Below, piece after piece: positions 1 through 11,510 of a stretch of DNA of 64,000 nucleotides. This DNA is from Nymphaea colorata. Taxonomy: Eukaryota; Streptophyta; Magnoliopsida; Nymphaeales; Nymphaeaceae. The stretch is from assembly GCF_008831285.2 (NCBI RefSeq), contig NC_045141.1, positions 25,281,315 through 25,345,314 on the forward strand, read 5' to 3'. The notes under the pieces were generated by a model, which was not told the origin of the DNA, did not search any database, and saw only the letters and a program-made list of their open reading frames with translations. A program made the position numbers and the translations under genes. How positions within the stretch are numbered: the stretch's first letter is position 1; each line of letters opens with the position of its first letter.

Positions 1-3000
1 GTATGACTAGTTATAGAAAGATATGCGAATTTCGAACAGATGAAAAGATGGAGAGGAAAATCATGATGCAAGTGACAAGAAAGATGAAGTTATATTGAAG
101 CAATCCCATTCGCAGGCTAGTGGGTGGACCCTATATTAAAAATGTCCACTACCCATTTCTATAATTCACAAGCTAACAAGATGATCAGATGTGGTCGGTT
201 CATGTCTAAAACCCTAATGCTTTCAATGAACAAAAGAAGAACACTGCAGAAGAAGAATGACCTTAAACTCAAGAACCACATCAGCTTCTTGAACCCAAAA
301 AAAAAAAAAAAACAGATTAGGCAGACAATTTCTAGTGAGGTTTTCAAACATGATGTTAGTGGATCTACCAAGATCTGCTAGAGAAATAACATCCTTTAAT
401 AAACTAATGGCCCCACAAGAGGTTGTTGAGAGAGAGTAAGACAGTATTGATGGGCTAACTTTTCTTAATAAAAATATAATATTGTGAAAAAGCTGCACAT
501 CTATAGGACAGTCACTAAATATGCATTGCAAGGTTGCATTTGTTCATGCTCTTAACTGTACCACAAACCAGCTTTATACTTAATAGTGCTAAAAACAAAC
601 TTTACTAGCAGGCTAGTAAGCCTACTAATAGCTTATTATATATACTTTAGCAAGCCTGCTAATAGTTTATGATATTCTTCCATTCCAATCAACAGTCAGG
701 ATGCTTACAATGGAACAAAGAAACACACCCTTATAGATTACTCCCCAGCCTAATGTGTTGGCAAAAGAAGGAAACACTGATAACTCAACAGTGTTCCACA
801 TTCTATGTGGGGGTTGTAGTTTATTATTTGAAACAATGTATAGGCTCTAAGCCTAGGTAATTTTTAACTATCTAAAACAGTTATTTATTATGTTAAATAT
901 GCTTAGTGCTTGTTAGCCTACAGAAGGTTTCAAGAAATTGACTAGTCAAGTGCACATGCTGGTGAAACTGTACGGAATCGGCACCGGCGCGAGGAAAACA
1001 AAATGATTTGTTTAATGATAGACTTAGCCCTACCTAGATTGATGCTCTTTACTTTCACGACATAAAGATCGGTGATTATGCCGGATGATTAGGGTTTGTC
1101 ATGTTGGTTTAGATAATAGAAAAGGAAGGAATGTACATAGAAAAGAGACTTTGCTTTGTTTTTATATGTTAATGGTCATCAAATAAAGCGCCCTGGAATC
1201 ATGAACACAAATGGCAAATGCATTGAACCTGAAAAACAATGATGTTAAGGCCTTTAATTTTGTATAATCAACCAAGAATATACATACATACACGCACATA
1301 AATACAAATAGAAACTCAAATAACAATGCTCCTAGAAATGCTAGCATTTTTGTTGTGTACTTGGCTTGTTTAATTGGTCAGGACAACCTTCTACATTGTT
1401 CTATTATGTTTGTCTGAGTTCTATATTTTGTCATTTCTACTCACACTTATCAAATATGAGATGTTACAATGGTGAAAATGAAACAGACGCACATGATCCA
1501 GCTTTCACATCTATAAAATTTTCAAAGCAAATCTTGCCTTGAGTTCTTTCACAGAAATATGAAACTACTTACTAGTTAGTCTTTGTTAGTTACTGATAAA
1601 GAATTGCAGAGAAACGTTGAATCCTTCAAATGATAATGCTTCTAAAAAAATTGAAGAACACTCCCATTTTAAAATGCATGACTTGTCTTTTGTCCTAAAA
1701 CATGAAGATGTTGAAGTGGGAGGCAAACAAATTATGTAGGATAATGATCTTACAAATAGAAAAATACCAATTACTTAGTCTTGAAAAATGAAAGTTAGAG
1801 TTCACAAATTTGTAATCAAGGTGTATGCATATGAAAAGCCCTTTTACTAAACTAACTCAATTATTAAATTGCAGATCAAAATTCCATCCAACAGACAGAT
1901 CTTGAGGTATAAGTATTGACCATGGTTAGGTCTAAGCATATCATTCGAATATATTTTCTTCCCTCAAAAAATTGCACTTTTACGATATATAATTGTGATG
2001 TTTCATGCAACGGTGCACGTACAGGATTAGGTAAACAAAAAGCATAGACTTCTTTTTTCAGCAAAATTTCGCAACATGGGGACCATTTTGCAATATGATT
2101 CCTAGAGCAGGGACCAGTTTGTTTAAAACCATAGTCGTTTCCCCCACCCACAATTTTATTTCATATTAAATAGGTGACAATAATTCCTGGAACTACACTT
2201 TATCAAGATTGCGTTCTTTGATGTGCGTTCCTAAGACTTGAGCTGTTCTGTTCTTCTATGACTTTTGCATAGAGGCACCTTTCTTCTTTCTCTTATTCCA
2301 AAAGCATGCAAGCTGTAGCTCTTGGGCGTCGGGTGCAGTACTAGTTACTAGGGCCTGCATAGGCCCTGTCCTCACCTTCAATTTTTTAAAAAAAAAAAAT
2401 TACATGTAAATTTAAAAAAAATCATTTGTTATGTATAAAAATTTTGAAAAATGATATTTTAGGTCTTAGTCAAAATTTGCAAACTTTAATTTGGTCTACC
2501 TCATGAAAAACTTCTGGCTCCATCCCTACTCATTACATTGGATAAAGGATTTAGACTGCCCATATTTGATAGCTTTGGGTCTTATGATTATCATAGGCTG
2601 GTCTCAAATTCATGTTAAAGATAAAATCCTTAGCTTAAACAAAAAGTGGGTTTTGGGTCTTAAATTTATGTTAACTTATTAAAATCAGAGATATGTGAAA
2701 GGAGGAGGGAATCGGACCACAGATCCATGGTTCAAAAATATATATGACAGGTTTGATCGGGAAATCTGAGGCTGTCAAACATACCTTTAGTTTCTGAATC
2801 CATGTTCTGTTTTTTCATTTAATGAATTAGGAAAAGAAAAGTACAAAACCTTAGACATAGCTCTTGTTAGCTTGACCTTTCGATTATTATGGAATATAAA
2901 TAATGATCTCATATGAGGTGAATAAAATTCTAGATGTAGAAGCTGCACACCGGCTAAGCCCTATCTTGTATATGAGTCTACTGGCTAGTGGCTAAAGATT

Positions 3001-4014
3001 ATTTCAATTTCAATGTTGACAGTATCAGTGACAGATTTGTTTCTAACAATGACGCAGAGAATCACCATAATTTAATGGGTGCATTTAATAGATTATTAAA
3101 AGAAGAGAAAATTTCATTTTAGGGGTAGATGGGTCTCGTATTACCTTTTTTCCAGATATGGAACCTTCTTTTGGTGCCAGTTGATGTCACGATTGTCAAC
3201 CCATAACCGCTTTCTCATATTACTGGTCATTTTATATTAAATAAAAATATGATACACCAAAAAAAAAATTATGTAGGAAAGCACCTCCATATAATTGTTT
3301 TTGCGTTCAGAAATTCCTCCTCTTTTTTTCTTTTCCATTTTCATGTTTTCATAAAATTATTTTTTATTTTCTGGATAATAAACCCTATAGCTTTTCATAA
3401 ACTGGAGAAGAATACAAATAATCGCTCAAATTTTGACACAATTACAGATGACTGCTTTAAAATTTGGAGAAGTTACGAATAATTCACAAGCGCCCGCTTT
3501 ATGAGAATGGTAAAGACAAGTATGGCTAAAGAGACCGTTTTACGCTTAATAAAAATTTGTTTCTCTGAAAGAATCACAAATCACGCTTTTCAAGACGGTT
3601 GCTCAGTAATTTCATTCGCACGTTCTCTCTCTCTTAGCCTTTTGATTTTACGATAACGCCTAACTGAAATACAAAATTACAAAGAACCCAACCTAAAAAC
3701 ACGTAAGGTACTTTTTTTTTTCCCTCTATGGGTGAAATTATCTTTTTGAATATGCTTTAGCATTTTCATTCAGAAACAGAAAGCATGTGGCCGCAAATTA
3801 TTTTGTAAACTTAGCTGGTCATTTGTATTTTTCCAAAATATGAAGTAGTTTTCTGAAAATAAATCAAAGTTAAGCAGCTTTTTGTAAACTTCTCGGAAAA
3901 TAAAATTAGTTTATAATATATGTAAGATTGAGTAGGGGAGGAACGAGAATGAAGAGATAACTATGGATGATTTCATTTATCATGGCGCAAATAATAAACT
4001 TCTCGGACACACCA
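1..4014. other. Gene-free AT-rich stretch
   Basis: No reading frame here looks like a real gene: all open frames are under about 105 codons, lack family motifs and overlap one another on both strands. The stretch holds homopolymer runs (an A run near 299-312), a short inverted pair (TAGCAGGCT at 604-612 and its complement at 651-659), and a decayed mobile-element fragment at about 2366-2532, listed separately. I see no tRNA or rRNA gene. Confidence 0.6.
2366..2532. repeat. Decayed MITE-like fragment ending in a 'ctggctcc' motif
   Basis: An A/T-rich body of about 165 bases ends in TTCTGGCTCCATCCCT. The reverse complement of 36624-36788 has the same order of blocks: an A run, an ATTTTGAAAA block, an AAATTTG block, then ACCTGGCTCCACCCCT. 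The end motif resembles the terminus of the better preserved element at 37390-37592 (CCTGGCTCCGCCACTG). I infer three relics of one non-autonomous DNA-transposon family. No clear target-site duplication survives here. Confidence 0.4.
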
Positions 4015-4227
4015 TCACATGTCCACAGTAGTATATATCCTTGATTCCGTTAGGCTGAAGTATTTGAGTCCATCATCAACGAGATCACCTTTTGCTTCCA
4101 AGATCTCAGTATTGCAAAGAATTCGATATTATTTGCTGACCGACCCCATGGCCAGCACTCTGTTGGCAGTTTCCACAGCTTTTCTTGAATATCCACATAG
4201 GCCAAGCAGGCCTAAAATCAAAGCCTT
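4015..4227 (-). other. Open coding-like stretch, family unknown
   Basis: On the minus strand about 70 codons read without a stop from 4227 to a TGA at 4015-4017. A TGA lies directly upstream and there is no usable ATG at the start, so this would be a terminal exon or a remnant rather than a whole gene. The translation contains GYSRKAVETANRVLAMGSV and later ILCNTEILEAKGDL, which look like helical-repeat protein, but I cannot assign a family. A weak AG at 4225-4226 could serve as an acceptor, though it has no good pyrimidine tract. Chance openness is a real alternative. Confidence 0.25.
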
Positions 4228-4249
4228 TCATGACATAATGTCGTCCTGA

Positions 4250-5114
4250 ACCATCTTCACAATTGAAGAATTGTTTTCATTCTGATATGCATCCATGGAG
4301 TATTTACATACTGATTAAGGAATTGCCAACAAAGACATTGCTACCCACACAAACGATTCTTAATATCTGTCTGTGAACTTTCATCTCCTCTGTTAGTGGT
4401 GCTAAAAGAGACAACAGTCATAACAATATGATCAGTTTCGCTTCAAATATGGTCATGACTGTAACAGACATAAAAGGACAGGAAAGTTCAGTTCCTGGCA
4501 AGCTTGAGATCATTATATTTCAGGAATTCACATTCTTCCCCTTCATCTTGGCAAAGACAACAACATTTATGTGCAGGTTCTTCTTCAACCTGTCCAAAAC
4601 TGAAAACTGTCATGGAAGACCAACATGGTTTTATTAAGGAGGAAGCCTTCCGGCACAGTCTGAAGACCAAGAAGAAGAAATGAAGCAAACACACAAGAAC
4701 GCAAGAAGTAATACAGAAAGACTAATAGTCTTCCAACACCACGGCCACACCATTATTTAAAGAAGACAAGAGATGCTGACCCTTTTAACATGGAGAATAT
4801 GACAACATATACCCATCGCTCACAATTTTTTGTATAATAGATGAAGCTTATGAAAATTGGGAACACGCTCCACAGTTTAACAAGTTTGCAGGTTGCAAAA
4901 GGAAAGTGCTACGTGAACAAATATTTTGAAAATAAGACGGTGATTCATAATCTATTACATAACAATCTTTCCAAAATAAAATTGTAATTGAATCACATAT
5001 CTTGGAACTGATGAAGATATATTGACCATTATCCCAGTCTTCTCTTTGTCTCTAAATCTATTTGGATTCCCAACTGAATTTTTGTCCTCATGATGTTGAT
5101 TTGCCATGTTGCAG
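4250..5114. other. No gene seen; end holds a retained intron border of the GCN1 fragment
   Basis: The open frames here are short and unconvincing on both strands. The last part (about 5040-5114) ends in a pyrimidine-containing tract and TTGCAG directly before sequence homologous to GCN1. This looks like the intron 3' end that belonged to the original gene. Confidence 0.45.
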
Positions 5115-5510
5115 GCGAAATGCCACCTGATGTTGCATCATCTCTAGTTGATATTCTATTTAAGACATTATTCGTTTATGATGATCGGACATCGAGAGAG
5201 GCTGTAGATTATATTGTTATTAAAGCACTTGGGGAAGAAGCGTTTACGAAAAGCCTTGCTGCATTCTTGTTCAGTTTGTGGAAAAGCAGTTGAAGGCTCG
5301 AACCCCTTTTTGTTGTTACAGGCTGCTCAAGTGGTCATTCATGCTTCTGCGATGGAGCCGGTTCACCATTGTCTCAAACAATGGATTTTCAAAAATTGCT
5401 ACTTTACAAATTACAATCATCTCTGCCTTGTACACTTTATCAGGGCCCTTTCCGTGTGTATAGAGCTAGTAGGAAAGCATTTGTTCAGTTTATAGCTGAG
5501 GTACTCCAGC
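5115..5510 (+). pseudogene. GCN1: GCN1 (ILITHYIA) fragment, frameshifted
   Basis: Three blocks in different frames line up end to end with the N-terminal HEAT-repeat region of the translational activator GCN1, which binds the kinase GCN2 and ribosomes. Block 1 (about 5117-5262) reads EMPPDVASSLVDILFKTLF and goes on to IKALGEEAFTKSLAA. Block 2 (about 5262-5440) is shifted by one base and contains LVQFVEKQLK and CYRLLKWSFMLL. Block 3 (about 5441-5505) is in a third frame and reads GPFRVYRASRKAFVQF. Block 1 is preceded by an intact TTGCAG acceptor in a phase that would restore a serine before EMPP, so this is a genomic copy, not a retro-copy. GCN1 is normally well over 2,000 residues; only about 130 codons are here. 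Two frameshifts and missing neighbouring exons make it a dead fragment. Confidence 0.75.
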
Positions 5511-5856
5511 CTGACGACCGTGTTTCTGGTCTCCATGAATTGAACTTTCGCATGGTTTACTGTCAAAATCAATTATCTTGGCCCTAACTTTTTCTGATAC
5601 CGTTGAATCTTATTTTTTTCGCCTACGGGAAATTTCCAGGCATTCAACCAGGCCATTAAAATGAGGAGGAAGTAGAAACCTAATGAGCAAAATGAATTTT
5701 AAAATGAGCATAAAACTGAACGTCGGGTACCTGTCAGCTCTGTTTCTCCCAATGTGGCTGGTGAATGCCAGAACTGCTTAGCCCTACTGTGCTAAGCGTG
5801 GCGTCTGAACCCCATTTTTCTCTATCTCCTTCCTTCTTCCTCTCCGGTCTCGCTCT

Positions 5857-5858
<2 letters not shown>

Positions 5859-5889
<31 letters not shown>
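5859..5889. repeat. (CT)n microsatellite
   Basis: About 15 uninterrupted CT units. On the minus strand this yields the Arg-Glu runs of a spurious reading frame. Confidence 0.95.
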
Positions 5890-5891
<2 letters not shown>

Positions 5892-6116
5892 AACCCCCCC
5901 TTAAACGACTCTCTTGATTCTTTGATAACAAGTTCGGACATATACATACATATTGCATTCAGGTGCTAGTCTACATCCTTTCCTTATAACATTTTTCACT
6001 TTTATTTCCAATAGTCTACTTCATGGGTGTGATTTTTATGTTCAAAATATTGCATTTATTGAGAAAGTTACATTTATAGGCCCGGCCTTGCCACCAGTGT
6101 CCTCCAGCAACAGGCT

Positions 6117-6298
6117 GACTATCTGTCGTTTATGTTAGTCATTTTTTTTCTCCCTGCGTTTTACAGATAACTTTTTAAAGTGCAGCAGCAATTTATTTTT
6201 GTTTAGCTAACGATTTGTCGTTTACGTTAGCCATTCTTTTTCTCCCTATGTTTCAGGGATAACTTTTTAAACTGTAGCAGCAATTTATTTGTGTTTAA
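6117..6298. repeat. Tandem duplication, two units of about 91 bases
   Basis: Unit 1 (6117-6207) and unit 2 (6208-6298) share the order TTTGTCGTTTA-like start, GTTAG-CATT, a T-rich run, TCTCCCT, CAG-GATAACTTTTTAAA, and GCAGCAATTTATTT. They differ by scattered substitutions, so the duplication is not very recent. No coding role is seen. Confidence 0.85.
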
Positions 6299-6928
6299 TT
6301 ATTACTAACAAAATAATTGAGGAAATTTACCCATTGCATGCAAATTGTCCTTTTCTGCCGAAACTTGTAGCTGAAAGGATTAGATGGGGTGTGTACTAAA
6401 AATGGTGGCGCAAGTATGAATCCCTCCTCCGGCCGGCCTCCGAGCAAAACGCCCTTCCATCCTCAGGAATGGTCCGAGGATTCAACCCTACATTTGTTCG
6501 CCCATGACTTGTTGGGTGAATAGTCAGGTGAGCGGATTATCTAACGAACCACTTGGAGCACTTGCTGCTCCCTCTTCCCCAGGCCATTTTAAGACTAGAG
6601 CAGGGTGAAGGGGATATTTTGTTGCAGACTAGCAGCATAAGTGCGTTGCCTATATTTTCCAATGTTCCTATGCTTGTTAATGTTCCTGAATCTAGTACAG
6701 TAAATGGATTCAATTCCTGAAATTTGTAAGCCGACTTACTTACCTGAGCAGCCACAGCTTAATTTCTCGCATAGAAGAGGGTCTCGAAGAACACCGAACG
6801 TTGCCTGAAAAGTGTTTACTGTAAGCACTTTTTCTGCTAGAAAGAGGAGGCCGGGTGGTCAGGCTTTTCCATGAAACGAGCTCCGTTGAACCGAAGATTA
6901 CCCCTTCTCGATCGGCGTCCGTTTGGAG

Positions 6929-7045
6929 GCATAAAAGCAGGAAGCTTAATTGAAACGAAGACGTTAGTAAAAGAAGTCGGAGTGGGGTCATAAAAGCACT
7001 AAGCTTAATTGAAACGAAAACGCTGTAAAAGAAGTCGGAGTCAGG
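6929..7045. repeat. Tandem duplication, two units of about 59 bases
   Basis: The block CATAAAAGCA, then AAGCTTAATTGAAACGAA, then GTAAAAGAAGTCGGAGT occurs twice in a row, starting at about 6929 and 6988. A few substitutions and one small gap separate the copies. Confidence 0.85.
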
Positions 7046-8179
7046 GCTAAGGCAACACGGGGTCGACCTGAACAGGCTCGCCAGAGTGACAGTGTCATCG
7101 ATCGGAACGCCTCCATAATCTCTGCCTGCGGAAGGACGGGAAGGAGTGAGCTCAAAAGAGTTGGGATCATATGCGCGGAAGCTCGGCCATAATATTCTAA
7201 TCGTATAGGAAATTAGGAATCACGTTCAAATGCAACTCGTTTAACTCCGGACTGAAATCCAACAGGCATTCAATTTAAACATACAATAACTTGGTCCTGA
7301 TTTCCTCACTATACCTCCTGACCCATATTTAACTCGACCTGTCCGGTCTTGTTTGAACCCAAGCTAGAGGCCTGCACCTGGTCTGCTGGAGGCCCTGCGA
7401 AGGCTAGCCAGGTATTTCTGAAGCTTCCGATGCATAATCAGGGAATTCTGAAGGTTATTTTGGACATTTGAAGCTGTTTACGGAAATTGGGCAGACGCCT
7501 CCCTTCAGTAACTGACCACCCTTCCTGACCGCGTCCATTTTCCCGCGCAAATCCGTGGACCCCTATATCCCTTAACTTTGCTAGAAAGGTCAGAAGCAGG
7601 AGGACTCCTTAGGATCGTGTCCTTGGAACAATGACCCTGGACGTTGGCCAAGGACATCTTCGTAACAAAAGCAAGGAAAACCACGATGGCGCCAATTTAA
7701 CGACTTTTGTGTTGAAATTCATTCCAAGAAAGCGCGGTAGAATATTTTTCCATGTCCATCGCAAAAAAAAAAAAAAAAAAATCAACGATTAGCTAGCTAG
7801 CAAAAGTTCTTTCGGACAGACGAAAATCAAGAATTAAATCCCAAAACATCAAATATATGTGAACAGATTATCTTGAAACTTTCTCGGTACTTCCGAGAAC
7901 GATATGGTCCCAAGAATAACTCCATGTATGAGGCACGACAGCCAGATGAGCTTTCAGAATTTCCATGGTTCATAATTGTCCTTCTCATCTTGCAATTCCA
8001 AGTTTCTTCTGAAAATTTTCAGAGAACTCTTCTTTTTCCAGACATTTTCGAGTTTCCATTGATCGTTCCCAGAGGATAAACCTCCTTCGAGTTACATTCG
8101 CTCACTACCGGAATCAAGACAGTTCGCACTGTGGACGGAAAAAAAAAAACAGAGTGCTCTCTCTCTCTCTCTCTCTCGC

Positions 8180-8817
8180 TCACCATGGTGACGACTAACG
8201 AAGGAACGACATAACTTAGGCTGATGGATCCTGCAGAAGCCGTGCATAGCTACTATCTGAAAAGGAGAAAACAAAGGAGAAAAGCTTCAAAAGTCTACCT
8301 ATAATGCATCACAATATATGAAAAAATGTCAAGAAAAGAGAAGATAAAACAGAGGAGGTGATCATTACAATCGACTTGATCGTAAGGCGAAGAGAAAAAG
8401 TATAACCAAACGTGGATGAACATGCCGAAAACACAAACGTCGCCGAGCTCTTGCCGGGAAAAAAATTGAGGTTTTTGCACGCTAGTTTGGTTTCCCCCTG
8501 ATCAGCGACGATCAACACTCTAACTTTGCACTAATTTGATCTGATCGACATCTCTCCCATGTTATTAGGGTGCTTTCACGTCTATGCTATAAACGAAGAC
8601 GCTCATTGATCCAGACAGTCGAAATTTCCTTCAACATCGACGATCGGTTTGTCCTGACGATGAAAATTCTTGGCGACGATAAGCATATGAACGAGAGAGA
8701 ATAAGAGAGGACCTGATTGAGCAGATCAGCGGTGAGGTTGTGGCCGTCGTCGGGCTTCGCTTGGAATGAACCGTACTCCTCCAACGCGATCTCCTTCGCC
8801 GTCCTCCTCTTTCCCAT
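8180..8817 (-). other. Possible gene remnant with exon-like blocks
   Basis: The minus strand shows three exon-like blocks. The first starts with ATG at 8817, reads MGKRRTAKEIALEEYGSFQ and on to DDGHNLTADLLNQ, and stops at a weak GTCCTC donor after 8713. A second lies near 8497-8380 behind a GATCAG acceptor-like site. A third lies near 8256-8182, between TTTTCAG and GTGAGC. I cannot match the joined product to a family, and the frame of the second block is ambiguous. It could be a small gene, a remnant or chance. Confidence 0.2.
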
Positions 8818-9941
8818 CTCATATGGAAAGTGGCAACGATGAAAGGTTCATAATGCAAAGACCGATCATTGGTACGAAGAAAAAGCATCTCATCAACTAC
8901 CAAGTGCCAACAACTTGGATGTGGAAATTGGACGAAATACAGATCGACCCTTGCTACTCACAACATGTTTCTCAAATATCAACAAGAAAATGATGATACA
9001 TCTGAATTTTATGTAAGCTCTTAATCATCACAATGATCAAAAACTAAGAGTTAACTACTCTTTCAAAAAAAAATTGTGGTGATTGAAATTGATGTGAAAC
9101 TTATTAACAACAATTCTAGTTGTAGTCCTACTTGATTAAGATCACTATATAGATATTTATATGATTAAATATAAGATAATGTTCTTAATTACATTTTTTT
9201 GGGTATGGCGTGTCAAATCTACAATTGTCTAATGGACGACATATTATCTCAAAATTAACCAACAACAAGGTACCTTAGAATAGGAACTGATTTTGGAAGA
9301 CGAAAAACTACATGCAAATTGTGTGATGACCGGAAAAAATGCGGATGTTCCGTGATTGTGAGTTTAATTCCTCTTCCCGTACTGACATTTTTGCGTTCAT
9401 CTCTGCTATGGATTCAATAATCGGCAACTTTTATTCCACTTTACGAGAAATTTCGAGATATAATATCAAATAAGATCTGCAAGGTTGAACAACTTTGAAA
9501 ATTTTGCTTTCGCTTTGTCAATTTTGCTGCCAAAAGTAGCATTATCATGTTCACTGGCTGCAAAATTCACCGGGGCTTAGAAGCTGTGAAGCTTTTTGGA
9601 AATTGCATTCTGGGGTTCTTCCACATTTGAGGATGCTGCGAACAACGAACAAGATCGTGAACATGTTCACGAACTTGAATGTTTTTTTTTTTAGTCGATC
9701 GGACAACCAACAACTCGTAATGAGCATGTTGATGAACTTGGTAGTTTACAGGAATATCACAAAACCAGGTGTTTCTAAGGTGATCGAGAAAGAAATTATT
9801 TTTTCCACCATGGGAATTGTGAAATTCACCTTCCAAGAAGATCCTCCTCTAAACACTATCAACTTTCAAAAAGCCTGAGCCTTCCACCGTCTTTTTGAAC
9901 GCACGCAAACTGTAGTTAGACATTCTACCTTTTAGTGGCCG

Positions 9942-10290
9942 AGCTAGAAGTATTTGGCTAACAGACATTATAAGGCGAATTTTATATGTGAATATATAAA
10001 AATTTGGAGTCAAGCAATAAGTAAATAAGATTTTTTTTTTTGGGGAAATGGGCCGGATCTAGTTTAAGGGTTTTGTGATTTTACATTAAGCCGGACCAAA
10101 TATATTTAGCTGAGAAACATTCACCATATATTTGAAGAGCATTTTATATTTAAATATATAAAAATTTAGAGTCAACCAATGAGCAAATAAGAAAAATTTC
10201 ATAGGGCACAGTGAGCAATTGTCCACATGTGTCTCCGCCCCTACAGGTTTCAAATGAGCTGGACCTAGTTTGAGTGTTTTGTGATTTTAT
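9942..10290. repeat. Imperfect tandem duplication, about 165-190 bases per unit
   Basis: Two adjacent units (about 9942-10090 and 10091-10290) share the blocks ATATATAAAAATTTGGAGTC / ATATATAAAAATTTAGAGTC, then CAATGAGCAAATAAG-like sequence, CTAGTTT, and TTTTGTGATTTTA. The second unit carries extra sequence including CTCCGCCCCTACAGG, which resembles the end motif of the mobile-element family seen at 37390-37592. Confidence 0.7.
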
Positions 10291-10629
10291 ATTATGCCGA
10301 AACTGCATCAATTTTTCCTTTTTAACTCCTTCAACTTGAAGGTCTTTAGGCGCCTAAACAAAAAGGAATGCAAACTAAGGAAAATATATAGCCACGTCTA
10401 ACGATACTTTGTATAGCCAATAGGGGCAAAACCTGCAAACACATCCCACCCATTTTCCTCCCTCCTTAGTGGCCACTACAGTACTTGAAAAGCTGGAAGA
10501 AGTGTTGATATGAATAAGAGAAAGAGAGAGAAAAAGCCGATATAATGAAAATGCATAACAAAATTTGAGAAGAAGATGTTCTTTAGATACAAGAACAGAC
10601 TTCAAAAATAAAAGAAAAGAATGAAATAT

Positions 10630-10740
10630 ACATTACAACAATACAATAAAACAGAATAAGAGGGGATAGACGGGGCAACATTACAACAATACAATAAAAC
10701 AGAATAAGAGGGGTAGGAAAAGAGTAGATAGACGGGGCAA
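10630..10740. repeat. Tandem duplication, two units of about 48 bases
   Basis: ACATTACAACAATACAATAA followed by ACAGAATAAGAGGGG and ATAGACGGGGCAA occurs at about 10630-10678 and again at 10679-10740. The second unit has about 13 extra bases (GTAGGAAAAGAGT) before the last block. Confidence 0.9.
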
Positions 10741-11458
10741 TAGAGTCACACATTAACAAGAGAGAGAGAAAAAGAGCAAATTGTCTTGGATGAATATGAC
10801 AATTATAATTAGGTGAAGTTTAAAAATTTTACAATTTAAGAATGAGTTGGAGAATCCAAAGTTGGCACACGGTTAGGGCAAAGGTTGATATGTGGTTAAT
10901 TTTCATTTGAATATCATGATCATTATGATCCCAATCTTATGTGCTTCAAACAAGAGCAAAGGTAGCATCACAAGAATAAGCATGAACTGAGCTTGAGCAT
11001 TAAATTTAAAAATATATTTTTAATATAAAACAATACATAAATATAATTAATGATAATAAAATATTATATATATATATATATAAATAAAAAAATTAAAAAA
11101 ATAAATTACTAGGTCCAAATCGCTAACCCTTTTTCCTCTTTTTTTCTACGAGTACCCGACACCGGACCCAGTTACATATGTCTACATAAGACATAAAAGA
11201 AGGTTCGCTTAGACCTTCTTTCATGAGAAAACCGAATCCGGGTTTGGTCTAGATACACACGCCCAACACGGGTCCGGGCACGCCCCAAGATGGGTTCGAG
11301 CACGGATCTGATTAAAATTCGACGCTGGCTACACGAGAGGCAGAGGCAGAGGCAGAGGCACGCGTTTTTACTTGTAAGCCTCGGATCGAGCACACAATTA
11401 ATTTAAACCCGGGAAGGAGCCTGAGCTGATGACCCGAAAGAACCGGAAAGAGGCCTTC

Positions 11459-11466
11459 TATAAAAG
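11459..11466 (+). promoter_or_regulatory. TATA box for SNRNP48
   Basis: TATAAAAG lies 45 bases before the ATG at 11511. If transcription starts about 30 bases downstream, the 5' leader is only about 20 bases. The assignment rests on position and match to the consensus only. Confidence 0.5.
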
Positions 11467-11510
11467 GGTTCCCCCCGCTCTTTTTCTGCAAATTTTTGCC
11501 GGGAGCCTCC

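Larger units (their letters stand above)
5511..11458. other. Gene-poor stretch with tandem duplications
   Basis: No intact gene is recognised. The region holds (CT)n tracts at 5859-5889 and 8157-8177, four tandem or near-tandem duplications listed separately, a weak coding-like set on the minus strand at 8180-8817, and A/T-rich DNA from 10780 to 11110. A GGCAGA hexamer is repeated about four times at 11336-11360, shortly before the SNRNP48 promoter. Confidence 0.5.

Noticed and set aside
4171-4190. Plus-strand TTCCACAGCTTTTCTTGAAT resembling mature miR396
   Set aside because: It has an extra T relative to miR396, and no star-strand partner (GCTGTGG-type sequence) that could form a precursor hairpin is found nearby. 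It was kept only as a possible target-like site on the other strand.
5734-5958. Minus-strand frame with a long Arg-Glu run
   Set aside because: The run is the translation of the (CT)n microsatellite at 5859-5889.
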